Below are positions 41,870 to 50,307 of a stretch of DNA of 64,000 nucleotides, piece by piece. Source of the DNA: Rhodococcus sp. B7740 (GTDB lineage Bacteria > Actinomycetota > Actinomycetes > Mycobacteriales > Mycobacteriaceae); the NCBI RefSeq assembly GCF_000954115.1, contig NZ_CP010797.1, forward strand, positions 930,001-994,000, given 5' to 3'. The position numbers were made by a program, and so were the translations under genes. Under the pieces are notes generated by a model. The model saw only the letters and a list, made by a program, of their open reading frames with translations. It ran no database searches and was not told the origin of the DNA. The first letter of the stretch is position 1, and each line of letters begins with the position of its first letter.

Positions 41870-43591
41870 TCAGTGGCTGCGAGCCGGACCGTCGAAACCG
41901 TCGTACGAACGCCGTTCCGTGCGACTGCGGAAGCCACCGGACCGGTGCTCGTCCTGGCGGGGACCGGATGCCGGACGGCGATTGTCGGAGCCACGGCCTT
42001 CGTATCCACGACCCTCGGAGCCGCGGTACGAGCCCGAATCGGAGCGACGCGGACGATCGCCCTGGTAGCCCTCGCTGCTGCGGGGGTTGGATCCCTGGTA
42101 TCCGCCGCCGCTGCGCGGGTTGGAGCCCTGGTAGCCGGTGCGGGGACGGTCGCCCTGGTAGCCCTCGCTGCTGCGGGGGTTCGAGCCCTGGTACCCGCCA
42201 CCGCTGCGCGGGTTGGAGCCCTGGTATCCGCCACCACTGCGGGGGTTGGAGCCCTGGTATCCGCCACCACTGCGCGGGTTGGATCCCTGGTAGCCGGGAC
42301 GGCTGTTCCGGTCGCGGGGAGCGGACTCGGCGCGCAGGGGCTCACCGGTCGGCTTCTTCGCTCCGGTGATGCTGTTCAGCTCGGCCGAACCGGGCGAGAC
42401 GTTGACGGCGGTGGCCTTGACGCCGGCCATCCCGGTCAGACGCAGAACCTGACGACGCTGGTTGGGCAGCACGATCGCGACAACGGTGCCCTTCTCTCCC
42501 GCGCGTGCCGTACGTCCCGCGCGGTGCAGGTAGTCCTTGTGGTCTGCGGGCGGATCGACGTGGACGACCAGGTCGATACCGTCGACGTGGATTCCACGAG
42601 CAGCAACGTCGGTGGCGACGAGGACGGGTGTACGGCCGTTCTTGAAGCGCTCGAGAACGCGGGTGCGCTGATTCTGAGCCTTGCCACCGTGCAGTGACTC
42701 CGCGGCGATACCGAGCGCACGCAGGCGGTCGGTGATTCCGTCGCAGCCCAGCTTGGTACGCGCGAACATGATGGTGCGACCGCCTTCGCGGGCACCGATC
42801 TCGGACAGAACGAGATCCTTCTGACCCCGGTCGACCATGAGCACGTAGTGATCCATGGTGCGGACGCTGGCTTTGCCGTCCTGGGTGGAGTGCTCGACGT
42901 GATCGGGCAGGAACTGGCGTACCAGCGACTGAACCTCACGGTCGAGGGTGGCCGAGAACAGCATGCGCTGTCCGTCTGCCGGAGTGTCGGCGAGGACGGC
43001 ACGAACCTCGGGCAGGAAGCCCATGTCGGCCATCTGATCGGCCTCGTCGAGCGCGGTGATCTCGATGGAGTCCAGGATGCAGGTGCCCTGACGCAGATGG
43101 TCGGCGAGGCGACCCGGGGTGGCGACGAGGACGTCGACTCCACGTCGGAGCTGCTCGACCTGCTTGTTGAACGGGGTGCCGCCGACGGCGGGCATGACGC
43201 GCAGGCCCTGCGCATTGGCGTAGGGGGCGAGGGATTCGACAACCTGGAAAGCGAGCTCGCGGGTGGGGACCAGCACGAGCGAACGGGGGCGCTTGGCCGC
43301 CGGGCGGTCGGTGTGCAACGACAGGCGCTGCAGGATCGGCAGGCCGAAGGCGAGGGTCTTGCCCGAGCCGGTCTGCGCACGGCCGAGGACGTTCTTACCG
43401 GCGATGGCGTCGGGGAGTGCCTTCTCCTGGATGGGGGAGGGCACGGTGATCGAGTTGCGCGCCAATGCGGCGACGACTGCCTCGGGCAGTCCGAGATCGG
43501 CGAACGTGAATGCCGGTGCCGCTGCGGGCGTCGGAACTGCCGTGGTGTCGGAAGCGGTGGAAACGGGTGTGTTGGAAACAGCGTGGGTCAC
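41870..43591 (-). CDS. DEAD-box RNA helicase with GYQGSNPRSG-repeat tail
   Basis: 573 residues. The helicase core (residues about 28-390) has VPSPIQEKALP, AQTGSGKT, PTRELAFQ, ATPGRL, DEAD (ALDEADQMADMGF), SAT, ATDVAARGIHV and HRAGRTARAG. The tail, from about residue 425, is an imperfect ten-residue tandem repeat GYQGSNPRSG with variants GYQGDRPR, then Arg/Gly/Ser-rich sequence. Such RGG/Tyr-rich tails bind RNA and promote condensates in other helicases. Paralogue of the helicase 2.3 kb away. A 278-nt non-coding region precedes it. Confidence 0.9.
   Translation of the reverse strand: MTHAVSNTPVSTASDTTAVPTPAAAPAFTFADLGLPEAVVAALARNSITVPSPIQEKALPDAIAGKNVLGRAQTGSGKTLAFGLPILQRLSLHTDRPAAKRPRSLVLVPTRELAFQVVESLAPYANAQGLRVMPAVGGTPFNKQVEQLRRGVDVLVATPGRLADHLRQGTCILDSIEITALDEADQMADMGFLPEVRAVLADTPADGQRMLFSATLDREVQSLVRQFLPDHVEHSTQDGKASVRTMDHYVLMVDRGQKDLVLSEIGAREGGRTIMFARTKLGCDGITDRLRALGIAAESLHGGKAQNQRTRVLERFKNGRTPVLVATDVAARGIHVDGIDLVVHVDPPADHKDYLHRAGRTARAGEKGTVVAIVLPNQRRQVLRLTGMAGVKATAVNVSPGSAELNSITGAKKPTGEPLRAESAPRDRNSRPGYQGSNPRSGGGYQGSNPRSGGGYQGSNPRSGGGYQGSNPRSSEGYQGDRPRTGYQGSNPRSGGGYQGSNPRSSEGYQGDRPRRSDSGSYRGSEGRGYEGRGSDNRRPASGPRQDEHRSGGFRSRTERRSYDGFDGPARSH
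42058..42302. repeat. 30-bp-period tandem repeats encoding the helicase tail
   Basis: Multiple imperfect copies of a 30-bp unit (containing CTGGTATCCGCCACCACTGC on the plus strand) encode GYQGSNPRSG/SE decapeptides. Units alternate between GGG and SEG variants and are interrupted by one GDRPR-type unit, indicating past duplication in frame. Confidence 0.8.
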
Positions 43592-43869
43592 GCAGTAAAG
43601 CCTCTCCGGATTGCGGGCACGCCAATAAGCCCGAAGCTGAGAGCACCCGAAGAACCGGGAAACACGAAAAACAGCCAGAACACATTGATACGAGCCAGGG
43701 CACTGTCACCTGGCCATCAGAATGCAGACGAGAACTGCATAAAGTGGGGCTGTTTGTGCCATTTCGATTGCTAGGCCGCGATGGCGACCGGTCTCTACTG
43801 TACGGGACGTACCGCCGATTGTTCGACTCGAGTCGATGTGACCTGTGCGACCCCGATCGCCCACGGGAC
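43592..43869. other. Intergenic region between the helicase and M56 peptidase genes
   Basis: About 278 bp with no supported gene. It would hold the helicase's promoter and a long 5' leader, as is common for DEAD-box helicase genes that respond to cold. I see no strong conserved element in it. Confidence 0.4.
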
Positions 43870-44826
43870 TCACCCGACGAGCTTGCTCAATTCCTCCAGC
43901 CACGGCATGGCGACGTAGATCGTGGGAAGAACGAGGATCACCACGGCCGCAGCGTAGGCAGCCGCAGCGATGCGCACATCGGCACCCGGGCCGCTCAAGC
44001 GCTGGACACGGATGAGGGTGTGCGGCCCTCCGGCCGCCATCGCACCACGCGGTGCAGTTGACCCGGCGCAGGTGACCAGTGCCCTGGCCAACGGTGTGGG
44101 TCCGGTGACCTTGACCGCCGAGTCGTCGGCGAGCAGCTCGACCAGCAGCTGCACGCTGCCGAGCGCCGACTTGCTGCGGACGATCCGAGGGAACGCTTCG
44201 TTGACGGCGGTGAATGCTTCGAGGACCAGGTCGTGGCGGGCGCGCAGGTGTGAGCGCTCGTGACTGAGGATGGCAGTGACCTCCGCCTCGGAAAGACTGG
44301 CCAACGTTCCACGGCTGAGCACCACCCGCTGACGCAGACCCGGTAGACAGTACGCGATCGGTTCCGCCGCGTCGAGCACGCGGATGTCTGCATCGCGGAG
44401 ACCACGGAAAGGGTTCTCGCCCCGATCGCTTCGATCCAGCAGATCGACGAGCACGCGATGCCTGGAACGTCGACGACGGGTTCTGACCGCTACCTGAACG
44501 ACGGAGAACATGAGCTTGGCACCGATGCCGAGCGTGATGGCGAGGACGACGACGTAGAGGATCCACAGGGGCAGGCCGAGAGCGTCGATCTCGTCGGTCG
44601 GTGCCGTCGTGGGCCGACCGTCCGGACCGGGGACCAGCAGCAGTCCGCCGATCGCGAGGCCCGAGCTGAAGGCCGAGAGCACAGCAGCGAGGGCAATTGC
44701 CTGCCAGAGCACCAGAGCCGCGCGTGGTGACCGGTACGGCCAGCTCGCGCGGGCGAGCACTGCCGGAACCGGCCCAGCCAGGATCAGCGCGAGTACTGCG
44801 AATACCAGCGCAGTCGTCGAGTTCAT
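43870..44826 (-). CDS. M56-family membrane metallopeptidase (BlaR1-like)
   Basis: 318 residues. Two N-terminal helices and a third near residue 100 are followed by the zinc-protease motif ILSHERSHLRARHD (HExxH type with Ser/His) and the later Glu in LVELLADDSAVK. A final transmembrane helix is near the C-terminus. It lacks the penicillin-binding sensor of true BlaR1. Together with the upstream BlaI repressor it forms a signal-protease/repressor pair; position of Rv1845c. ATG at 44826. Confidence 0.87.
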   Translation of the reverse strand: MNSTTALVFAVLALILAGPVPAVLARASWPYRSPRAALVLWQAIALAAVLSAFSSGLAIGGLLLVPGPDGRPTTAPTDEIDALGLPLWILYVVVLAITLGIGAKLMFSVVQVAVRTRRRRSRHRVLVDLLDRSDRGENPFRGLRDADIRVLDAAEPIAYCLPGLRQRVVLSRGTLASLSEAEVTAILSHERSHLRARHDLVLEAFTAVNEAFPRIVRSKSALGSVQLLVELLADDSAVKVTGPTPLARALVTCAGSTAPRGAMAAGGPHTLIRVQRLSGPGADVRIAAAAYAAAVVILVLPTIYVAMPWLEELSKLVG

Positions 44827-44849
44827 GTCCTCACTTACTGCCGCGAGCG

Positions 44850-45266
44850 TCAGTCCGTCGGACGGCCATCTCCAGCCGAAGGGGACTTCGATGTCGATTG
44901 TGCCACTTCCAGAGCGGCGAGCGCCTCACGGAGGGCGGCGGCTTCGTCGGCCCCGACCTGTCCGACGAAGTGGACGAGTGCCGCTGCGCGTCCACCCGAT
45001 GCCGGTGCCTGCGACAGCGCGTCGACCATCAGGCTCGCGACCAGCTCGTCGCGGCCGTGCAACGGGGCATAGCGATGCGCTCTGTCGTCGCGTTGCTGCA
45101 CGACCAACTTCTTCTTCGCCAGCCGCTGCAGGACCGTCATCACTGTCGTGTACGCGAGTTCGCGATGCGTCGCCAGCGCCTCGTGCACCTGTCGAACGGT
45201 CTGGGGATCCGACGACTCCCACAGATGGTCCATCACTGCACGCTCTAGTTCACCAAGACCAGCCAT
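44850..45266 (-). CDS. blaI: BlaI-family transcriptional repressor
   Basis: 138 residues: LGELERAVMDHLWESSDPQTVRQVHEAL and ELAYTTVMTVLQRLAKKKLVVQQRDDRAHRYAPL form the BlaI/MecI winged helix. It is a dimeric repressor, relieved by proteolysis or antibiotic signals; the partner M56 peptidase gene begins 23 nt downstream. In M. tuberculosis BlaI regulates beta-lactamase and its own operon. No beta-lactamase gene is in this window. Confidence 0.92.
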   Translation of the reverse strand: MAGLGELERAVMDHLWESSDPQTVRQVHEALATHRELAYTTVMTVLQRLAKKKLVVQQRDDRAHRYAPLHGRDELVASLMVDALSQAPASGGRAAALVHFVGQVGADEAAALREALAALEVAQSTSKSPSAGDGRPTD

Positions 45267-45300
45267 TCGTCCGAGTCTACGGCTACTCCGACGCGGATGC

Positions 45301-45319
45301 GTACTACTCGTGGTAGTAC
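45301..45319. promoter_or_regulatory. Probable BlaI operator
   Basis: GTACTAC, five spacer bases, then GTAGTAC: a perfect 7-bp inverted repeat with the TACTAC/GTAGTA half-sites typical of BlaI/MecI operators. It lies 35 nt upstream of the blaI ATG, the right place for autorepression. Confidence 0.75.
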
Positions 45320-45448
45320 CGACCTGTCGGCAGGTGTGGGATCGGTCATAGGCGGTGTCGCGACGAATCGGCGGGTCTCGACCGCGGGAATCCCGCGGCG
45401 AATATTCTGTGCTGTGATCGTGCCGCCCCTCGGCCCGACTTTCGAGAA

Positions 45449-46768
45449 GTGAGCGGAGACGAAAGCGTGGACTGGTTCGATTCCCTGTCGTTGATCGACG
45501 GCCCGGTACCGGTGATCGTGTCCGTTCTCGGTGCCCTCGGTGGTGTGTGGCTGCTCTTGTCGAGATCGCGGCGATACGCCACGCGTGCGCTGCCGATCGC
45601 CGCGACGTCATCGATCGTTGCCACGACGATCGGCTACGTGGTGGTCGAGAAGGTGTGGCGACCGTTCCCGGACCCGATAGAGACCGCGATCTACGTGTGG
45701 ATCGGCGTCGGTCTCGCTGCGTTGTTCACGATGGTTCCCAGGTCTTTGGCCGCTCGAGGGGTGCTGGGCACCTCGGCGTCCGTGCTGGCGACGGTGTTCG
45801 TGGTGGCGGCGTCGGCCCTGCACGTCAACTTGGAGTTCGACGCCTACCCCACCGTGGGCAACGCTCTCGGGGCCGAGTCCGCGGCGCGCATTCAGTTCTC
45901 GGATGTGCCCGCTGCGGTGGCACAGACCGTCACCGGCACGCCGCTCGACTCGGTCTGGACCGCGCCCGCCGACCTGGCGTCCGCCGGGAGAATCACCTCC
46001 GCCTCCATTCCGGCCACTGCGTCGAACTTCTCCGCACGAGATGCGCAGATCTACCTGCCGCCCGCCTACTTCGCCGATCCTCGTCCGCTCCTTCCGGTCC
46101 TCGTGCTGCTCGCCGGTCAGCCGGGAGCACCCGAGGACTGGCTCAACGGTGGAAAGCTCGCCGAGACCATGGACAACTTCGCCCGCGATCACGCGGGTCT
46201 CGCGCCGGTCGTCGTCGTCGCGGACGGGACCGGGTCGTCGATGGCCAATCCGCTCTGTGTCGACTCACCCCTGGGCAACGTGGACACGTATCTCTCCCGA
46301 GACGTTCCCGACTGGATCGACACTGCGCTGCAGGTCGATCCGAATCGCGCGCACTGGGCGATCGGTGGATTGTCCTACGGCGGTACGTGTTCGATACAGA
46401 TGGCGACCAATCATCCCGATGTCTATCCCACGTTTCTCGACCTGTCCGGTCAGCGTGAGCCGACTCTCGGCGATCGAGACCGAACGGTGCAGCAGGCCTT
46501 CGGAGGAAACTCCGCGGCGTTCACTGCCGTCAATCCGCTCGACCTGCTGAAATCACGTCGGTACCCCGACTCGGCCGGTATTTTCGTCGTGGGGTCGGAC
46601 GACAACGACTACAAACCGGGCCAACAGGAAATGTACGACGCGGCGAAGGCCGCCGGAATGGATGTGCAGTACGTGGAGGTACCGGGCGGACACAGCTTCG
46701 CTGTGTGGTCGGAAGGCCTCCGACGTGAGCTCCCATGGTTGGCGACGAGGACAGGGTTGATTTCGTGA
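45449..46768 (+). CDS. Membrane-anchored alpha/beta hydrolase (esterase family), possible aminoacyl-lipid hydrolase
   Basis: 439 residues. Four or so N-terminal transmembrane helices (residues 18-130) precede an esterase domain of the PHB depolymerase/antigen-85-like class with nucleophile Ser in GGLSYGGTCS, an acidic residue near GSDDNDY, and the catalytic His in PGGHSFAVW. The active site faces outside. The stop overlaps the start of the MprF-like gene (GTGA). Hydrolases paired with aminoacyl-phosphatidylglycerol synthases in Corynebacterium and other bacteria remove the amino acid; this role is inferred here. Confidence 0.8.
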   Translation: MSGDESVDWFDSLSLIDGPVPVIVSVLGALGGVWLLLSRSRRYATRALPIAATSSIVATTIGYVVVEKVWRPFPDPIETAIYVWIGVGLAALFTMVPRSLAARGVLGTSASVLATVFVVAASALHVNLEFDAYPTVGNALGAESAARIQFSDVPAAVAQTVTGTPLDSVWTAPADLASAGRITSASIPATASNFSARDAQIYLPPAYFADPRPLLPVLVLLAGQPGAPEDWLNGGKLAETMDNFARDHAGLAPVVVVADGTGSSMANPLCVDSPLGNVDTYLSRDVPDWIDTALQVDPNRAHWAIGGLSYGGTCSIQMATNHPDVYPTFLDLSGQREPTLGDRDRTVQQAFGGNSAAFTAVNPLDLLKSRRYPDSAGIFVVGSDDNDYKPGQQEMYDAAKAAGMDVQYVEVPGGHSFAVWSEGLRRELPWLATRTGLIS

Positions 46769-49428
46769 ACGTGACCGATCCGGAACGACCGTCCTCGGCC
46801 GACGCCGAGGCACCGACTTCGGGTGTGGCAGGCGCGCACGATCCCGCCGAACCGTCCTGGATGCGCACGCGCACCGAGTCTCTGAGGTCGGGTGCGTCTG
46901 CGGTGATGCGCCAGCTTCGCCGGCTGTGGTCGCTCATCGTGTTCGGTGCCGTGGGAGCACCGGTCAGTTTCGCGTTGCTCGCCGTCGTCTGGGTCATGGG
47001 CGTCGTCGCCGCTGTCGTGGACGACCGGGGCGAGATGGACAGGTACTTCGCCGTGGGCATCATGCCCTTCGAGCACTGGCACCTGTGGACCCCGCTCACC
47101 TCGGGTCTGGCGGCACCCAACATCGCGGGATGCGTGGTGGCCACGATCGGGGTGTTGGTCGCCGCCGCTCCGATCGAGCGCCGGATCGGATCCCGTCGCT
47201 TCGCCGTCGCGGCCTTGGTGACGCAGGTGGCCGGTTCGCTGTTCGGCCTCGGTCTTGCGGTCCTGGCCAAGACCTTCGACGCGGATTGGGGGTTCCGGTT
47301 GCACGTCGGAACCGCTGTGGGTCCGACGACCTGGATCTTCGGCGTCGTGCTGGTCGCGACCTCGCGAATGGATACGTTGTGGCGCAGGCGTATTCGTGTC
47401 GGCGTGCTGGCCCTGTTGGTGACGTTGGCTCTGTTCGGCGGGCACCTGCAGGACGTCGTTCGGCTCGCCGCCGCGGTGATCGGTCTGATCGTGGGCCCGT
47501 GGATCGTCGGTCGGTCGGCACGTGGCCCGCGATTGGCCGGTACCCAACGCGAAGGTCGTGTGCTGGTTGCGTTGATCGTCGCCGCGAGTGCCCTCGGCCC
47601 GGTGCTGGCGGCACTGAGCCCCAACGCTGTCGGGCCGTTCGCGGTACTTCGAGATGTGGTGCGGGGGGTTCCGTACACGGCGGCCGAGGTGCGCGAGATC
47701 TGCGCCGACGCGACCACCGACCCGGTCGAATGCCGTCGTGGTCTGCTCGATCTCAGACTCGGGGGAGTCGGCCCGACCATCCTGAGCATCATGCCGTCGC
47801 TGTTCCTGCTGGTGGTCAGTGACGGCCTGCGCCGAGGCAGGCGATTCGCGTGGGCGATGGCGGTGGTCTCGCAGGGAATTCTGCTCGCGCTGTCGGTGGC
47901 CAACTTCGCGATCCGGTTCCTCGAGTCCGGTGACGACCAGTCCCTGTTCTACGGTTTGGAATCGCCGACGGCGTACCGCACTGCGGTGCCGTTCCTGCTG
48001 CCGCTGATCGTGTTGTTGGTCCTGTTCGTCACCCGGAAGTTCTTCGACGTGTCGGCACCTTCGGGAACCTATCGGCGATGGGCGGCCTCGGTGGTCGGGG
48101 TGGCGGTCGGACTCGCTCTGATCTACTCGATCGGTGGGTATCTGGCCCGAGGCGGATTCGCCGATTCGCCATCGTTCGGCGGCTTGCTGGCGGACTTTCC
48201 GCAACGGTTGATTCCCCCGGTCTACCTGCAGTGGCTCGAGCCCTCCCTGCTACCGCAGAACACGCCGACCACCCTGCTCTTCGAGTGGACCGGCGTGGTG
48301 TTCTGGGTGGTGGTGTGTGTGCTCGCCGCGAGTACCTTCCTGACCCCGGTGTACGGCAGCGAGACCGACGCCACCGAACGGGCACGCGAATTGCTCATGT
48401 CGAGCAGCGGGTCTGCCCTGTCGTGGATGACGACCTGGCGCGGCAACAAGTACTGGTTCGGTCCCGACGGCCGCAGCTATGTCGCCTACCGAGTCATCTC
48501 CGGCGTTGCACTGACCACCGGGGATCCCGTCGGTCCGCGGGAATCCCTGCGGGACAACGTCGTCGACTTCGCCGAGTTCGCATCCGAGAACGGATGGATA
48601 CCGTGCTTCTACTCCGTCACACCCGACGTCCGCCGCATCACCGACTCCCTCGGTTGGGGAGGAATCCAGGTCGGTGAGGAAACTGTTCTCGACCTCGACG
48701 GAATCGCATTCACAGGTAAGCGATTCCAGGACGTGCGGACTGCGCTGAACAGAGCGAAGAAGGCCGGCGTCGTCGCCGAGTGGATTCGCTTTCCTTCTGC
48801 CCCGCTGGCGATCACGGACCAGATCACTGCGATCTCGGAGGAATGGGTCGCGGACAAGGGCATGCCCGAGATGGGCTTCACTCTCGGCGGTCTCGAGGAG
48901 GTCGACGACGAGAACGTGCGGTGCCTGATCGCCGTCGACGAGCACCGGACCGTGCACGGTGTGACCTCGTGGATGCCGGTGTACGAGGACGGCGTCATCG
49001 TCGGATGGACGCTCGATTTCATGAGACGGAGATCCGAGGGTTTCCGGCCCACGATGGAATTCCTCATCGCTTCGGCCGCTCTGCTGCTCGAACAGGAGGG
49101 GGCTCGATTCCTCAGTCTGTCGGGAGCACCCCTGGCCAAGGTCGACGAGAAGCAACCCGAACATGTCTCGAGTGCCGAGCAGTCTACGCTGTCGGGCTTG
49201 CTCGAACGGTTGCTCGACGTCCTCGGGCGCACCCTCGAACCTGTATACGGATTCCGTTCGCTACTGGCGTTCAAGTCGAAGTTCCAGCCTCGCTACGAAC
49301 CGATGCACATGACGTTCGCCGATCCGGCCGCACTTCCCAGCATCGGTAATGCAATCGGTCGGGCGTATCTGCCGGACGTGTCGATCGGTCAGGGCTTCAA
49401 GCTGGTGCGCACGATGATCGAGCGGTGA
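46765..49428 (+). CDS. MprF/DUF2156-type aminoacyl-lipid synthase with rhomboid-like membrane domain
   Basis: 887 residues. The N-terminal half has about 12 helices, with a rhomboid-like pattern (WHLWTPLTSGLAAPN, AAAPIERRIGSRRF, then GHLQDVVRLAAAVIG) but GPTTW in place of the serine motif. The C-terminal DUF2156/GNAT-tandem domain (from about residue 555; WRGNKYWFGPDGRSYVAYRV, GGIQVGEETVLDL, RRRSEGFRPTMEFLIASAALL, LSLSGAPL) transfers amino acids from tRNA to phospholipid. I chose the GTG at 46765, overlapping the hydrolase stop. Lysyl or alanyl specificity cannot be told. Confidence 0.85.
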   Translation: MNVTDPERPSSADAEAPTSGVAGAHDPAEPSWMRTRTESLRSGASAVMRQLRRLWSLIVFGAVGAPVSFALLAVVWVMGVVAAVVDDRGEMDRYFAVGIMPFEHWHLWTPLTSGLAAPNIAGCVVATIGVLVAAAPIERRIGSRRFAVAALVTQVAGSLFGLGLAVLAKTFDADWGFRLHVGTAVGPTTWIFGVVLVATSRMDTLWRRRIRVGVLALLVTLALFGGHLQDVVRLAAAVIGLIVGPWIVGRSARGPRLAGTQREGRVLVALIVAASALGPVLAALSPNAVGPFAVLRDVVRGVPYTAAEVREICADATTDPVECRRGLLDLRLGGVGPTILSIMPSLFLLVVSDGLRRGRRFAWAMAVVSQGILLALSVANFAIRFLESGDDQSLFYGLESPTAYRTAVPFLLPLIVLLVLFVTRKFFDVSAPSGTYRRWAASVVGVAVGLALIYSIGGYLARGGFADSPSFGGLLADFPQRLIPPVYLQWLEPSLLPQNTPTTLLFEWTGVVFWVVVCVLAASTFLTPVYGSETDATERARELLMSSSGSALSWMTTWRGNKYWFGPDGRSYVAYRVISGVALTTGDPVGPRESLRDNVVDFAEFASENGWIPCFYSVTPDVRRITDSLGWGGIQVGEETVLDLDGIAFTGKRFQDVRTALNRAKKAGVVAEWIRFPSAPLAITDQITAISEEWVADKGMPEMGFTLGGLEEVDDENVRCLIAVDEHRTVHGVTSWMPVYEDGVIVGWTLDFMRRRSEGFRPTMEFLIASAALLLEQEGARFLSLSGAPLAKVDEKQPEHVSSAEQSTLSGLLERLLDVLGRTLEPVYGFRSLLAFKSKFQPRYEPMHMTFADPAALPSIGNAIGRAYLPDVSIGQGFKLVRTMIER

Positions 49429-49437
49429 GCAGCGTCG

Positions 49438-50307
49438 TCAGATAGCGGTGAACGGGCCTGTGGCAGAACGATTCCGAGATCTCACAGGCCCGCCGACCGA
49501 TCCGTACACGTGCCGGGTTCCGATCGGAACGATGAGGGGACGATCGGACATCGGATCGTCGATGACTGCGGCCTCCAGGCCGAACACGTCGAGCAGAAGC
49601 TGCTCGGAGATGACATCCTGCGGCCGACCCGCGGTGATGATCTCTCCCTGCTTCATCACGATCAACCGGTCGCTGTAGCGAATCGCCAGGTTCAGATCGT
49701 GCAGGACCATGACGATGGTGCGGCCCAGTTCGTCGTGCAGGCGGTCGACGAGATCGAGGACCTCGATGGAGTGCGCCAGATCGAGGTAGGTGGTCGGCTC
49801 GTCCAGCAACAGAATATCGGTGCCCTGTGCCAGTGCCATCGAGATCCAGGCGCGTTGCCGCTGGCCCCCGGACAGCTCGTCGACGGGTCGGTCGGCGAGG
49901 TCGCCGACTCCGGTCAGTTCGAGTGCGTTCGCCACCTCGGCCTCGTCGTCCGAGCTCCACTGCCTGATCCACGACTGGTGCGGGTGACGACCGCGCGAGA
50001 CCAGATCTGCGACGGTGAGTCCTTCGGGGGCGGTCGGCGCCTGAGGCAGCATTCCGAGGGTGCGGGCGACCTCCTTGGTCTTCATCGAGGAGATCGCTCG
50101 TCCGTCGAGCATCACACTGCCGGCCTTGGGTTTGAGCAGACGGCCGAGTGAGCGCAGCAGCGTGGACTTTCCGCAGCCGTTGGGTCCGATGACCGTGGTG
50201 ATGACACCGGTGTGAATTTCGAGGTCCAGGTGTTCGACGATGGTGCGGTCGCCGTAACCGAGGCTCAGATCGTTCGCGATCAGACGCGAGGTGTGGCTGG
50301 TTGTCAT
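49438..50307 (-). CDS. Iron-siderophore ABC transporter ATP-binding protein (FecE/FepC type)
   Basis: 289 residues with Walker A (GPNGCGKST), Q-loop (LGMLPQAP), signature (LSGGQRQRAWI), Walker B (ILLLDEPTTYLDL) and H-loop (VLHDLNLAIRYSDRL). It overlaps the permease stop (ATGA) and is the last gene of the three-gene import operon. The C-terminus extends into a short Arg-rich tail. Confidence 0.92.
   Translation of the reverse strand: MTTSHTSRLIANDLSLGYGDRTIVEHLDLEIHTGVITTVIGPNGCGKSTLLRSLGRLLKPKAGSVMLDGRAISSMKTKEVARTLGMLPQAPTAPEGLTVADLVSRGRHPHQSWIRQWSSDDEAEVANALELTGVGDLADRPVDELSGGQRQRAWISMALAQGTDILLLDEPTTYLDLAHSIEVLDLVDRLHDELGRTIVMVLHDLNLAIRYSDRLIVMKQGEIITAGRPQDVISEQLLLDVFGLEAAVIDDPMSDRPLIVPIGTRHVYGSVGGPVRSRNRSATGPFTAI

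Noticed and set aside
45322..45335. Small ACCTG/CAGGT hairpin upstream of blaI
   Set aside because: A 5-bp stem is expected by chance in GC-rich DNA; the adjacent 7-bp dyad is the better operator.
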